From an uncultured Mycolicibacterium sp. (GTDB lineage: Bacteria; Actinomycetota; Actinomycetes; Mycobacteriales; Mycobacteriaceae), in assembly GCF_937941905.1 (NCBI RefSeq), contig NZ_CALDGS010000034.1, positions 1-25,076 on the forward strand: DNA of 25,076 bases, in the 5' to 3' direction. Shown here piece after piece: positions 7,393 to 15,776 of this stretch. The notes under the pieces are model-generated. The model had not been told where the DNA came from. It did not search any database and saw only the letters and a program-made list of their open reading frames with translations. Both the position numbers and the translations under genes were made by a program. Numbering within the stretch: the first letter of the stretch is position 1; every line of letters starts with the position of its first letter.

Positions 7393-8505
7393 TCAACAGA
7401 TCCGGGGCAGGGGGTCGCCCACCAGCATGTCCACGATCCGGGTGCCGCCGAACCCGGTGCGCACCACCACGGTGGCCGCCGGCTCGGCGGTGATCTGCCC
7501 GATCGCGGCGGCCTGTGCACCCAGCGGGTGGGCCCGCAGCGCGGCCAGCGCCGCGTCGGCCTCGGCCGGGTCGACCACCGCGATGAACTTGCCCTCGTTG
7601 GCGACGTAGAGCGGGTCGATGCCGAGCATCTCGCACGCCCCGGCCACCTCGGGCCGGATCGGCAGGCAGTCCTCGTCGAGCACCACCGCCAGCCCGGTGG
7701 CCTGGGCCAGCTCGTTGCACACCGTGCCGACGCCGCCGCGGGTGGGGTCGCGCAGCCAGCGGGTGGCCGGCGCGGCGGCCAGCACGGCCTCCACCATGCC
7801 GGTGACCGCGGCGGTGTCGGAGGCGATGTCGGCCTCGATCGCCAGGTCGCCGCGGGCCAGCATGACGGCCATGCCGTGGTCGCCGATGCTGCCCGAGATC
7901 AGCACCACGTCACCGGGTTTCACCAGCTGCGGGCCGAGCTCTCGGCCGGCCGGGATCAGCCCGACCCCGGTGGTGGAGACGTACATGCCGTCGGCGGCGC
8001 CGCGCGGCACCACCTTGGTGTCACCGGTGACGATCTCCACCCCGGCCTCGGCGGCGGCCTCGGCCATCTCGGCCACGATCGCGCTGAGCTCGTCGACCGA
8101 GAAGCCCTCCTCGAGCACGAACGCCGCCGACAGCCAGGACGGCACCGCGCCGACCATGGCCAGGTCGTTGAGCGTGCCGTGCACCGCGAGCTTGCCGATC
8201 GACCCACCCGGGAAACGCAACGGCTGCACCACGAACGAGTCGGTGGACATCGCCAGCCGCTGCCCGTCCGGCAGGGCCAGCACCGCGCCGTCGCCCAGCG
8301 ACTCCAGCCGCGGGTTGCGGAACGCCTCGACGAACACCGCGTCGACGAGCGCGGCCGACGCCTTGCCCCCGGCGCCGTGGGCCAGCGTGACGTGGCTGTC
8401 GCGCAGCCGCGGCCGGCGCCGCCGGAAGTTCTCGATGCGTTCGATGACCTCGCCCTCGCGGAAGGACGGCCCGGTGGCCCGGTACTCGGTCAGATGGTCG
8501 GTCAT
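7393..8505 (-). CDS. hypE: HypE, carbamoyl dehydratase for cyanide ligand synthesis
   Basis: HypE (370 residues from the ATG at 8505) takes a carbamoyl group from HypF onto its C-terminal Cys and dehydrates it with ATP to a thiocyanate, the source of the CN- ligands. The C terminus is PRIC with Cys370 last, as required. PurM-like ATP-binding motifs are visible: AHGAGGKAS, LGDGAVLAL, STDSFVVQPL, GDTKVVPRG and LRDPTRGGVG. The start overlaps the SIS-protein stop by four bases (ATGA). The frame is open upstream to 8619, but that segment belongs to the SIS gene. Confidence 0.97.
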   Translation of the reverse strand: MTDHLTEYRATGPSFREGEVIERIENFRRRRPRLRDSHVTLAHGAGGKASAALVDAVFVEAFRNPRLESLGDGAVLALPDGQRLAMSTDSFVVQPLRFPGGSIGKLAVHGTLNDLAMVGAVPSWLSAAFVLEEGFSVDELSAIVAEMAEAAAEAGVEIVTGDTKVVPRGAADGMYVSTTGVGLIPAGRELGPQLVKPGDVVLISGSIGDHGMAVMLARGDLAIEADIASDTAAVTGMVEAVLAAAPATRWLRDPTRGGVGTVCNELAQATGLAVVLDEDCLPIRPEVAGACEMLGIDPLYVANEGKFIAVVDPAEADAALAALRAHPLGAQAAAIGQITAEPAATVVVRTGFGGTRIVDMLVGDPLPRIC

Positions 8506-9164
8506 GCGCGCGCCCCCTCCGGTCGGCGGTTGGCGTGCACCGCGGCCCACAGCCGGTAGCCCAGCAGGGCCTGGGTCTCCTGGATGCGGTGCACGCTCTG
8601 CGATTCGACGGTGAAACACACGTCGACGTCCGGGTTGTCGGCGAACCGGCCCCCGTCGTAGCCGGCGAATCCGACGGTGTACATGCCGCGCCGGCGGGCC
8701 TCGGCCAGCGCGGCCAGCAGGTCGGCGGAGCTGCCGCTGGTCGACATCGCCACCGCGATGTCGCCGGGCCGGCCGCGGGCGATGAGCTGGCGGGCGAACA
8801 CCAGCTCGAAGCCGACGTCGTTGCCGAGTGCGGTGAGCACGGCCTGCTCGGCGGCCAGCGACCAGGCCGGCAGCGGCTCACCCACCGGTGGGCGGGCGAA
8901 CAGCCCGGCCAGGGTGGCGGCGTCGGTGGCGCTGCCGCCGTTGCCGAAGGTGAACATCCGCCCCCCGGCGTCGAACCGGCGGGCCAGCTCGGCGGCGGCG
9001 GTGGCGATCAGCGGCTCGCAGGCCGCGACGGTGGCCCGGCGCAGCGCGGCGCTCTCGGCCGCCTTGGCCAGCGCCGAGCCGGCCAGATCCTCCAGCAGCG
9101 CATCCACGCCGGTCTCGTTGCCCTCGATGAACGGGTACAGGAAATCGGTTGCCTCGCCGCCCAT
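8502..9164 (-). CDS. SIS-domain phosphoheptose-isomerase-like protein (GmhA-like)
   Basis: A 220-residue single SIS domain. Phosphosugar-binding motifs are intact: FGNGGSATDA (73-82) and MSTSGSSADLL (140-150). VHRIQETQ (191-198) carries the His/Gln/Glu of the GmhA metal/catalytic site. GmhA isomerises sedoheptulose 7-phosphate, but the operon is otherwise a hydrogenase maturation operon, so the real substrate is open. The start is ambiguous: GTG at 9167 (GTGA overlap) or ATG at 9164 (TGATG overlap). I prefer ATG because GGAGG lies four bases before it, too close for the GTG. It is followed directly by hypE and preceded by a second SIS-fold protein, so the two may form a heteromer. Confidence 0.93.
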   Translation of the reverse strand: MGGEATDFLYPFIEGNETGVDALLEDLAGSALAKAAESAALRRATVAACEPLIATAAAELARRFDAGGRMFTFGNGGSATDAATLAGLFARPPVGEPLPAWSLAAEQAVLTALGNDVGFELVFARQLIARGRPGDIAVAMSTSGSSADLLAALAEARRRGMYTVGFAGYDGGRFADNPDVDVCFTVESQSVHRIQETQALLGYRLWAAVHANRRPEGARA

Positions 9165-9874
9165 CACGCCTCCACCGTCGCGATCGCAAGACCGGCGTGC
9201 ACCAGCACCAGATCACCCGGCCGCAGCGGCCCGGTGAGCGTGGTCAGGATGGTCTCGGTGCCGTCCGGGGTGCGCACGGTGGCGGTGCCGTCGGCGCCGG
9301 TGCCGATCACCTCGGCGGGCCGGCCCTCGTCGCTGCAGGTGATGCACACGTCGGCGGTGCACTCGTCGGCGTGGGCGGCCAGCAGGCCGGGGTGCTCGAA
9401 GCAGACGTGGGTGAGCTCCCACAGCAGGTGGTAGAGCAGCACGAACTGACCGGTGGCCGGCAACAGCGGGTCGGTGTCCTCCAGCCACAGCACGTGGTCG
9501 GCCGCGCCGGGCTCCGGGCGCGGGCCGTGGCCCAGCCACAGTGTGGTCACCCCCCAGGCGCGGGCGCGGCGCATGATCGAGGCGACCTCGGCGTCCGCGG
9601 CGTCGGCCACCGCGACGAGCACGTCCCCGGCGCGGGCCGACACCCGCACCTGGCCGACCAGGTCGGGTCCGGTCAGCGCGGCGGCGGGCAACGCCCGCTT
9701 GCCGACGATCACCGGGTGCACGAACTCCACCGCGATGTGCTCGGCGTGCTGGGGGAACGCCGGCGCCACGCACCACAGCGTCGCCCCGGCGGAGAACCGT
9801 TGCGCCAGCGTGAAGGACGCGCGGGCCAGGTCGGCGGCCAGCGTCTCGGAGACGGCCGGGACGGTGGCGGTCAC
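9164..9874 (-). CDS. Degenerate SIS domain fused to a HypC-like C-terminal domain
   Basis: A 236-residue fusion. Residues about 1-160 have the SIS fold rhythm (GATLWCVAP, AGDVLVAVADAADAEVASIMRRARAWGVTTLWLG), but the Ser-rich phosphosugar loop is replaced by ADAADAE, so catalysis on a sugar phosphate looks lost. Residues about 175-236 are HypC-like: VCITCSDEGRPAEVIG aligns with MCLGIPGRIAEI, and GDLVLVHAGLAIATVEA with the HypC VHAGFA segment. The HypC cysteine (C177) is therefore internal rather than next to the N terminus, and C158, C172 and C180 lie near it. The start overlaps the hypC stop by four bases. It may act with the intact SIS protein and HypC in ligand delivery or protection; that role is inferred. 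Confidence 0.88.
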   Translation of the reverse strand: MTATVPAVSETLAADLARASFTLAQRFSAGATLWCVAPAFPQHAEHIAVEFVHPVIVGKRALPAAALTGPDLVGQVRVSARAGDVLVAVADAADAEVASIMRRARAWGVTTLWLGHGPRPEPGAADHVLWLEDTDPLLPATGQFVLLYHLLWELTHVCFEHPGLLAAHADECTADVCITCSDEGRPAEVIGTGADGTATVRTPDGTETILTTLTGPLRPGDLVLVHAGLAIATVEA

Positions 9875-10125
9875 GACGCGGCCTCCGCCGGGTCGCCGAA
9901 CACCCCGTACTCGCGCATGGTGGCCAGGGTGACCTGGGCGGTCTCCTCGTCGAGTCGGGTCAGCGCGAACCCGGCGTGCACGATGGTGTAGTCGCCGACC
10001 TGCAGGTCGGGCAGGTACGCCAGCGACACCCTGCGGGACTCGTCACCGTATTCGACCCGGGCGAATCGGCCCCGATCGGGTTCCTCCCAGATCTCGGCGA
10101 TCCGGCCGGGAATGCCCAGGCACAT
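9871..10125 (-). CDS. hypC: HypC/HupF-type maturation chaperone (hypF-linked copy)
   Basis: An 84-residue HypC-family protein: MCLGIPGRIAEIW at the N terminus with the essential Cys2, and VGDYTIVHAGFALTRLDEE in the middle. An excellent ribosome site (GGAAGGAGG) lies within the end of hypF, and the start ATG shares one base with the hypF stop (TGATG). It differs clearly from the other hypC at 7104-7376, so it is not a recent duplicate. In rhizobia a second HypC-like protein (HupF) shields the large subunit from O2; this copy or the SIS-HypC fusion could do the same here, which is inference. Confidence 0.95.
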   Translation of the reverse strand: MCLGIPGRIAEIWEEPDRGRFARVEYGDESRRVSLAYLPDLQVGDYTIVHAGFALTRLDEETAQVTLATMREYGVFGDPAEAAS

Positions 10126-12473
10126 CAGGCGCCTCCTTCCTCGAGCGCGGTCAGCAGCGACACCGCGGCCTGCCCCAGCGCCAGCCCGCCGTCGTTGGGC
10201 GGGACGACGCGGTGCCGCAGCACCTCGAACCCCGCCTGCTCGAGCAGGCGGGTACAGGTATCCAACAGCAGCACGTTCTGGAACACGCCGCCGGACAGCC
10301 CCACCGTGGTGATGCCGTCGGCGACGAGCGTGACGACCTCGACGACCGCGGCGGCGACCGCGTCGTGGAACGCCGCGGCCAGCCCGGCCCGGTCCGCCCC
10401 GGCGCGCAGCGCGGCGACCAGTGCGGTGATCATCGGCGCCGGGTCGACGACCCCGTCGGCGCCGACCGCCATCCGCAGCGGCGGCCGCTCGGCGTCGCCG
10501 GCCCGGGCGGCGAGCACCTCGAGCTCGATCGCGGCCTGCCCCTCGTAGTCGATGCGGTGGCGCACGTCCAGCAGCGAGGCCACCGCGTCGAACAGCCGGC
10601 CCATGCTCGTGGTGGGGGTGACGCCCCGGCCGGTGGCGAACTGGGTTCGCAACAGCCGAAGTTCGGTCTCCGGCGCGAACCGCACCGGGGCCAGGTCGGG
10701 GCTGAACTCCAGCCCGGCGTGCCAGAGTTGGGCCAGCGCCATCCGCCACGGGTTGCGCACCGCGACGTCACCGCCGGCCAGCGGGACCGCGGCCAGGTGC
10801 CCGGCCCGGACGAACCGCCGGGCGTCCGGGCCCAGCCGCAGGATCTCGCCGCCCCAGACGGTTTCGTCGCAGCCGTAGCCGGTGCCGTCGAAGGCCACCC
10901 CGATCACCGGCCGGTCCAGCCGGCCGTGCTCGGCCAGCAGCGACGCGATGTGGGCGTGGTGGTGCTGGATCAGATCCAGTGGCCGGTCGCCGGCGTGGTC
11001 CTCGGCCCAGGTGCGGGTCAGGTAGCGCGGGTGCAGGTCGGCGGCCAGCCGGTCGGGTTCGCCGCGCAGGTCGCACAGCCGGCGCACCGACCGGCCGAAC
11101 GCCCGCAGCGTCTCCAGGGTGCCCATGTCGCCGATGTGGGCCGAGACGAACGCGCGGCGGCCGTCGGTGAGGCAGAAGGTGTTCTTCAGCTCGCCGCCCA
11201 CGGCGAGCACCCGCGGCCCGTCGCGGCCGAGATCGACCGGCAGCGGCACGTAGCCGCGGGAGCGCCGGATGGGCAGCTCGGCCGGGCCGTCGGGGGTGTG
11301 CACCACCCGCACCACCGAGTCGTCGCACGGGATGTGGATGGGCCGGTTGTGGTCGAGGACGGCGTCGGCGAGCGCCGGCAGCCGTTCGGCGGCGTCGGCG
11401 TCGGTGTGGCAGATCGGCTCGTCGGAGCGGTTGGCGCTGGTCAGCACGATCGCCTCGGGCGGGGTGACGTCGGCGCCGGGAACCGGGGCGAGCAGCAGGT
11501 GGTGGACGGGGGAGTAGGGCAGCATCAGCCCGAGCAGCGGGTTGCCGGGCGCGACCCCGTCGGCCACCGGGGCGTCGGCGCGGCGCGCGACCAGCACGAT
11601 CGGGTGCGCCGGGCCGGTCATCACCCGCGCCTCGTCCGGGCCGATCTCGGCGAACCGCCGGCCCACCGCCAGGTCGCGCACCAGGAGCGCGAACGGCTTG
11701 CCGCCGCGGGATTTCCGGGCGCGCAGCGCGGCGACCGCGGCGGGGTCGTCGGCGCGGCAGGCCAGGTGGTACCCGCCGATGCCCTTGACCGCGAGGATGC
11801 CGCCGTCGGCGAGCACCCGCTGCGCGGCGGCCAGGGCGGCGTCGGCGCCGTCGACGCGGCCGTGCCGGCCGGCCGGCCCGAACCGCTCGAACCACAGCGT
11901 CGGGCCGCAGTCCGGGCAGGCGATCGGCTGGGCGTGGAACCGCCGGTCGGCCGGATCGTGGTACTCGGCCGCGCAGCGCTCGCACATCGCGAAGCCGGCC
12001 ATCGTGGTGGCCGGCCGGTCGTAGGGCAGCCCGGTGATGATGGTGAACCGCGGCCCGCAGTCGGTGCAGGTGATGAACGGGTGCCGGTAGCGCCGGTCGG
12101 CGGGGTCGAACAGTTCGCGGGTGCAGTTGTCGCAGATCGCGATGTCGGCCGGTACCGGGGTGGGCGCGGCGTGTTCGGTGCGGCTCTCGACGATCCGGAA
12201 GCCGTCCTGATCGTCTTGCACCGCAACGGGTTCGGCCTCGACCCGGTCGATCACCGCCAGCGGCGGGGCGTCGGTGCGCAGCCGGGCGGCGAACGTCTCG
12301 ACCGCGGCGGCCGGGCCCTGCACCTCGATGAACACCGCCGCCGAGTCGTTGCCGACGAACCCGGACAGGCCCAGCCCGGCGGCGATCCGGTAGACGAACG
12401 GCCGGAACCCCACCCCCTGGACCACCCCGGTCACCCGGAAGCGGCGGCGCTCGACGACCGGTGCGTGGATCAT
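10125..12473 (-). CDS. hypF: HypF carbamoyltransferase
   Basis: HypF (782 residues) makes carbamoyl-adenylate from carbamoyl phosphate and ATP and passes the carbamoyl to HypE. Domains in order: acylphosphatase-like (about 10-98, RFRVTGVVQGVGFRPFVYRIA); two zinc fingers with C114/C117/C136/C139 and C164/C167/C186/C189; a YrdC-like domain (ILAVKGIGGYHLACRA, IVLTSANRSDEPI); and a Kae1-like domain (QHHHAHIASLLAEH, GVAFDGTGYGCDETVWGGE, GLSGGVFQN). All hallmark motifs are intact. The start ATG at 12473 overlaps the NHL stop by four bases. The open frame continues far upstream to 13550, but that is a shadow of the NHL gene. Confidence 0.97.
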   Translation of the reverse strand: MIHAPVVERRRFRVTGVVQGVGFRPFVYRIAAGLGLSGFVGNDSAAVFIEVQGPAAAVETFAARLRTDAPPLAVIDRVEAEPVAVQDDQDGFRIVESRTEHAAPTPVPADIAICDNCTRELFDPADRRYRHPFITCTDCGPRFTIITGLPYDRPATTMAGFAMCERCAAEYHDPADRRFHAQPIACPDCGPTLWFERFGPAGRHGRVDGADAALAAAQRVLADGGILAVKGIGGYHLACRADDPAAVAALRARKSRGGKPFALLVRDLAVGRRFAEIGPDEARVMTGPAHPIVLVARRADAPVADGVAPGNPLLGLMLPYSPVHHLLLAPVPGADVTPPEAIVLTSANRSDEPICHTDADAAERLPALADAVLDHNRPIHIPCDDSVVRVVHTPDGPAELPIRRSRGYVPLPVDLGRDGPRVLAVGGELKNTFCLTDGRRAFVSAHIGDMGTLETLRAFGRSVRRLCDLRGEPDRLAADLHPRYLTRTWAEDHAGDRPLDLIQHHHAHIASLLAEHGRLDRPVIGVAFDGTGYGCDETVWGGEILRLGPDARRFVRAGHLAAVPLAGGDVAVRNPWRMALAQLWHAGLEFSPDLAPVRFAPETELRLLRTQFATGRGVTPTTSMGRLFDAVASLLDVRHRIDYEGQAAIELEVLAARAGDAERPPLRMAVGADGVVDPAPMITALVAALRAGADRAGLAAAFHDAVAAAVVEVVTLVADGITTVGLSGGVFQNVLLLDTCTRLLEQAGFEVLRHRVVPPNDGGLALGQAAVSLLTALEEGGA

Positions 12474-13636
12474 CGTCGCCGCCACACCATCACCCGGTTG
12501 TTGCCGGAGTCGGCCACCGCGAGCCGGTCGCCGTGCAGCCACAGCCCGTACGGCCAGCACATCGAGTCCGGGGTGACCGCGCTCCACCGGTTCTCGCCGT
12601 TGGCCTCGAACGACGGCTGGCCCAGCACCGCGTCGGCGGGCCGGCCGTCCAGCGGCACCCCGTCCCAGAACAGCACCCGGTTGTTGGCGGTGTCCGACAC
12701 CGCCAGCCGGCCGTCGTCGAGGCAGACGGCGTAGGGGAAGCGGAACCGGTCGCCGCACTGCGGGCCGTACGGCCACTCCGCAGCGGTGTGGAAATCCGGT
12801 TGGCCCAGCAGCATATTCGCCGGGGTGTCGGCGGACGGCGGCGGTGTCCAGCCGAGCACCCGGTGGTCGCCGGCGTCGGCGATCAGCAGCAGCCCGTCGT
12901 GGCCGGCGACGGCGTGCGGCCAGCGGAACCCGGCCGGGCCGACCGGCTCGCCGCGGTTCTCCTCCCGGCTGTGCGCATCCGGCTGGCCGAGCACCACGTC
13001 GGCGGGCCGGCCGGGTTCGGGCAGGCCGCCGTGCCAGCCGAGCACCCGCCGGTTGCCGGTGTCGGCCACCCAGAACGTGCCGCCGATGACCGCGATGCCG
13101 AACGGCCAGTACATGGTGTCGGCGGCGCAGGCGCCGCCCCGGTTCGGCTCCACCGCGTCCAGGTCGTCCTGGCCCAGGACGAGATCCGGTGGGGTGGCGT
13201 CGGTCTCGGGTACGCGGTGCCAGACCAGGATGCGGTGGTGCCAGGCGTCGGCGACGACGAGCCGGCCCTCGTGCACCAGCACCCCGGTGGGCAGGTTCAT
13301 GCCGTTGCGCGGCCCGCGGCCGGCGGCCGCCCGGCCCTCGGTGGTGCCGTCGGGCTGGCCGAGCACCACGTCGGCGGGCTGCTCGTCGGCGGTCGGCAGG
13401 CCGTGCCACACCAGCACCCGGTGGTTGCCGGAGTCGGCCACCACCAGATGGTCCTCGTCGAGGAACACCCCGCGCGGCGAGTACATCCAGGCCCGGGTCG
13501 GTGCGGCCGGCGGCAGCGCCAGCCCGCCCGGGGCGGGCGCGCCCAGCCACACCTCGGGCTCCCAGCCGCCGGTGGGTGCCGCCGCGCCGGCGGTCGGAAC
13601 CGGCGGGTACAGGCCGACGCGCACGGTGTCGGTCAT
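12470..13636 (-). CDS. NHL-repeat six-bladed propeller-like protein, 388 aa
   Basis: Six NHL-type repeats are visible at about residues 60-78, 122-140, 185-202, 246-263, 307-324 and 368-386. Each has a core like LVVADSGNHRVLVW (blade 1) or LAVADSGNNRVMVW (blade 6). Between blades runs a second conserved phrase, PADVVLGQPD or a variant (about 87, 149, 211, 272, 333). Six such units predict a closed beta-propeller, usually a protein or ligand binding platform with no catalysis of its own. There is no signal peptide, so it should be cytoplasmic. The start ATG overlaps the hucE stop by four bases. Within this operon it may scaffold the hydrogenase or its maturation complex; that role is not shown by sequence. 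Confidence 0.9.
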   Translation of the reverse strand: MTDTVRVGLYPPVPTAGAAAPTGGWEPEVWLGAPAPGGLALPPAAPTRAWMYSPRGVFLDEDHLVVADSGNHRVLVWHGLPTADEQPADVVLGQPDGTTEGRAAAGRGPRNGMNLPTGVLVHEGRLVVADAWHHRILVWHRVPETDATPPDLVLGQDDLDAVEPNRGGACAADTMYWPFGIAVIGGTFWVADTGNRRVLGWHGGLPEPGRPADVVLGQPDAHSREENRGEPVGPAGFRWPHAVAGHDGLLLIADAGDHRVLGWTPPPSADTPANMLLGQPDFHTAAEWPYGPQCGDRFRFPYAVCLDDGRLAVSDTANNRVLFWDGVPLDGRPADAVLGQPSFEANGENRWSAVTPDSMCWPYGLWLHGDRLAVADSGNNRVMVWRRR

Positions 13637-14532
13637 CGGCCCACCCGGACGTAGATCCGGTCGCCCTCGGTGCGCAGCGGCAGCTGCTCGAGCTGTGCGG
13701 CCGGCGCGCTGAGGCACTCGCCGCTGCCGGCGTCGTAGCAGAACCCGTGCCACGGGCAGGTCAGCGTGCCGGTGCCGGCGTCGAGCACCGCGTTGTCCAG
13801 CGGCAGTGCCTCGTGCGCGCACTCGTTGACGTAGGCGGTGAGCCGGCCGCCGAGGTTGACCAGCAGCACGCCCACCGCGCGCCCGGTTTCGGGCGTGGTG
13901 AGTGCCACGGTGCGCAGCCCGTCGGCCGGCACCTCGTCGACCCGGCCGGCGGGCGCCCAGCCGTCCTCGGCGCGCGGGGCGCGGGCGAACAGCGCCTCCG
14001 GGGCGATGAGCGCCGGCTCCGGCTCGTTGGGCAGCACCCGCACGGCGGTGACCGCCGCCACGCCGTCGACGAGCGCCTTCTCCACGAGTTCGCGCAGCGT
14101 GGCCGCCGCCATCGAGCAGCCGTTGCAGGCGCCGTGCAGCCGCACCTCGGCCACCCCGTCGGCGATGCCCACCAGGGTGACGTCGCCGCCGTGGGCCTGC
14201 AGCGCCGGGCGCACCTGCTCGAGCACCCGGTTCGCCTCGGTCACCGGGTCGGGCCGCACGATGCCGTGCAGCCGCAGCAGCATGAGCACCACCGGGTCGT
14301 CGACGAGCTCGAACAGCGCGGCGCGGGTGGCGTCCTCGGCGCGCAGCCGGCGCACGATGGTGACCAGCCCGGCCCGGTGGATCGCCTCCACGGCGTCCTT
14401 GAGTTCCTCGGCGACCGCGCGGGCGGCCGGGTCCAGGTCGGCCAGCGCGGCCACCGCGTCGTCGACCCGCTTGGCCAGGGTCTCGAAATCCGGTTCGGCG
14501 GGCGCGCTTCGGCGTTCGGTGGTGGCCGTCAC
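13633..14532 (-). CDS. hucE: HucE-like NifU/Rieske fusion, candidate electron-transfer partner of the hydrogenase
   Basis: A 299-residue three-part protein. Residues 15-95 are helical and unassigned. Residues about 97-170 are a NifU C-terminal-like domain with CNGC (C136, C139), which in relatives binds a bridging Fe-S cluster in a dimer. Residues about 195-299 are a Rieske ferredoxin domain with CAH (C238, H240) and CPWH (C259, H262), the ligands of a Rieske [2Fe-2S] centre. The GTG start at 14532 overlaps the TPR gene stop by four bases (GTGA) after a GAGGGGG site. In M. smegmatis the Rieske-type protein of the Huc operon (HucE) is reported to link the hydrogenase to respiration. The fusion with a NifU domain suggests either electron relay, cluster delivery, or both. 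Confidence 0.88.
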   Translation of the reverse strand: MTATTERRSAPAEPDFETLAKRVDDAVAALADLDPAARAVAEELKDAVEAIHRAGLVTIVRRLRAEDATRAALFELVDDPVVLMLLRLHGIVRPDPVTEANRVLEQVRPALQAHGGDVTLVGIADGVAEVRLHGACNGCSMAAATLRELVEKALVDGVAAVTAVRVLPNEPEPALIAPEALFARAPRAEDGWAPAGRVDEVPADGLRTVALTTPETGRAVGVLLVNLGGRLTAYVNECAHEALPLDNAVLDAGTGTLTCPWHGFCYDAGSGECLSAPAAQLEQLPLRTEGDRIYVRVGR

Positions 14533-15776
14533 GAGGCATCCCCCTCGTTCGCCGAGAGCACGGTCTGGCGGGCGATCTCGTCGAGCACGCCGCGCACGGT
14601 GCGCACCCCGTCGTGGTCGCCGAGCTCCTCGAACAGCGCCCGGGCCTCGTGCAGCTTGGCCTTGGCGTCGTCGTAGATGCCAAGGTGGGCAAGGACATTG
14701 CCCTGGTTGGTGAGCACCCGGGCCCGGCCCAGCGGATCGGTCTCGCGGGTGCGCACGGCCAGCAGCGACTCGTAGATCTCGGCGGCCTCGACCAGGTTCT
14801 CCCGCTGGTGCCGCGACGGGGTGTACACCAGCGAGTTGGCCAGATTCAGTTGCACGCTGGCCCACTCGCGCGGGTGTTCCTCGCGGGTGTAGACGGTCAG
14901 CGCGGCGCGCAGCGACTGGGCGGCCACCCCCAGCCGCAGCTGGCCGGAGGCCTCGGTCATCGGCATGGTCAGGTAGGCGGTGGCCAGCCCGGCGTGCGCG
15001 GCGGCCCACACCAGCGGGGCGTCCTCGCGCTTGATGAGCTGCAGCGTGGAGTGGTAGTGCGGCACCGCCGCCGGCAGCTGGTGCGGGGCGTCGGCGGCCT
15101 GTTCGTGCAGCACCCCGGCCAGGCACAGGTGGGTCTCGGCGCGGGCCACCCGCAGCCCGTCGGCGTCGTCGAGCGCGGTGAGCGCCTTCTGCAGCCGCTC
15201 GGCCGCGCCCGGCAGCCCGGTGTCGCGGCAGATCGCCCCGGCCGCGGCGTGCATCAGCCCGGCCAGCGGCGCCGACACCGGCTCGGCCGCGGCGACCGCC
15301 CGGTCCAGCAGCTCGACGGCGTGCACCGGGTTGCCGTCGGCGAGCGCGGCGGAGGCCTGCGCGGAGTAGGCCGCCGCGGCCAGTTCGCCGTCGAGCCCGT
15401 CGGCGGCCGGGGCGGCGTCGGCGCGGCCCAGCGCGAACCGGACCAGGTCGACGAGCACACCGAGCGCACCGAGGTCGGCGCGCAGCGTGTCGGTGTCGGC
15501 GTCGGTCAGGCCGTCCGGGTCCAGCACGAACCGGTTGTACCGGGTCACCGGGTCGTCGCCGGTCAGCTCGGCCAGCGCACCGTCGCGGTCGCCGGCGGCG
15601 GCCAGCCGGTGGGCGGCCAGCGGCTGCGGCCACTGCCGGGGCAGCCGGCCCTGCAGCATCTCGGTGCGCACCTCGTCGACGTCCTCGCCGCCGGCCGGCA
15701 GCAGCAGATACCCCAACGGCAGGCCGAAGATGCCGACCGGTTGCGGGCGGGGCGCGGCTGGCGCGGCACTAGCCAT
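14529..15776 (-). CDS. TPR-like helical repeat protein, 415 aa
   Basis: The protein is almost all amphipathic helix, with Ala-rich paired helices typical of tetratricopeptide repeats. Best examples are about residues 120-165 (AAAAYSAQASAALADGNPVHAVELLDRAV) and 335-400 (ARVLTNQGNVLAHLGIYDDAKAKLHEARALFEELGD). The start ATG at 15776 has a strong GGAGGAGG site and overlaps the preceding stop by eight bases. The N terminus (residues 1-30) is Pro/Ala/Gly-rich with FGLPLGYLLLP. TPR proteins bind partner proteins; in this position between hucL accessory genes and hucE it is a likely assembly or docking factor for the hydrogenase. No catalytic domain is seen. Confidence 0.85.
   Translation of the reverse strand: MASAAPAAPRPQPVGIFGLPLGYLLLPAGGEDVDEVRTEMLQGRLPRQWPQPLAAHRLAAAGDRDGALAELTGDDPVTRYNRFVLDPDGLTDADTDTLRADLGALGVLVDLVRFALGRADAAPAADGLDGELAAAAYSAQASAALADGNPVHAVELLDRAVAAAEPVSAPLAGLMHAAAGAICRDTGLPGAAERLQKALTALDDADGLRVARAETHLCLAGVLHEQAADAPHQLPAAVPHYHSTLQLIKREDAPLVWAAAHAGLATAYLTMPMTEASGQLRLGVAAQSLRAALTVYTREEHPREWASVQLNLANSLVYTPSRHQRENLVEAAEIYESLLAVRTRETDPLGRARVLTNQGNVLAHLGIYDDAKAKLHEARALFEELGDHDGVRTVRGVLDEIARQTVLSANEGDAS

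Noticed and set aside
10212..12734. 840-residue plus-strand open frame
   Set aside because: It is antisense to hypF, low in complexity (Arg, Gly, Val, His, Gln), and a normal by-product of high-GC coding DNA.
10125..13550. One 1141-residue open frame suggesting an NHL-HypF fusion
   Set aside because: The part before HypF is Arg/Gly-rich shadow text of the NHL gene. HypF has its own ATG at 12473 in a four-base overlap with the NHL stop.
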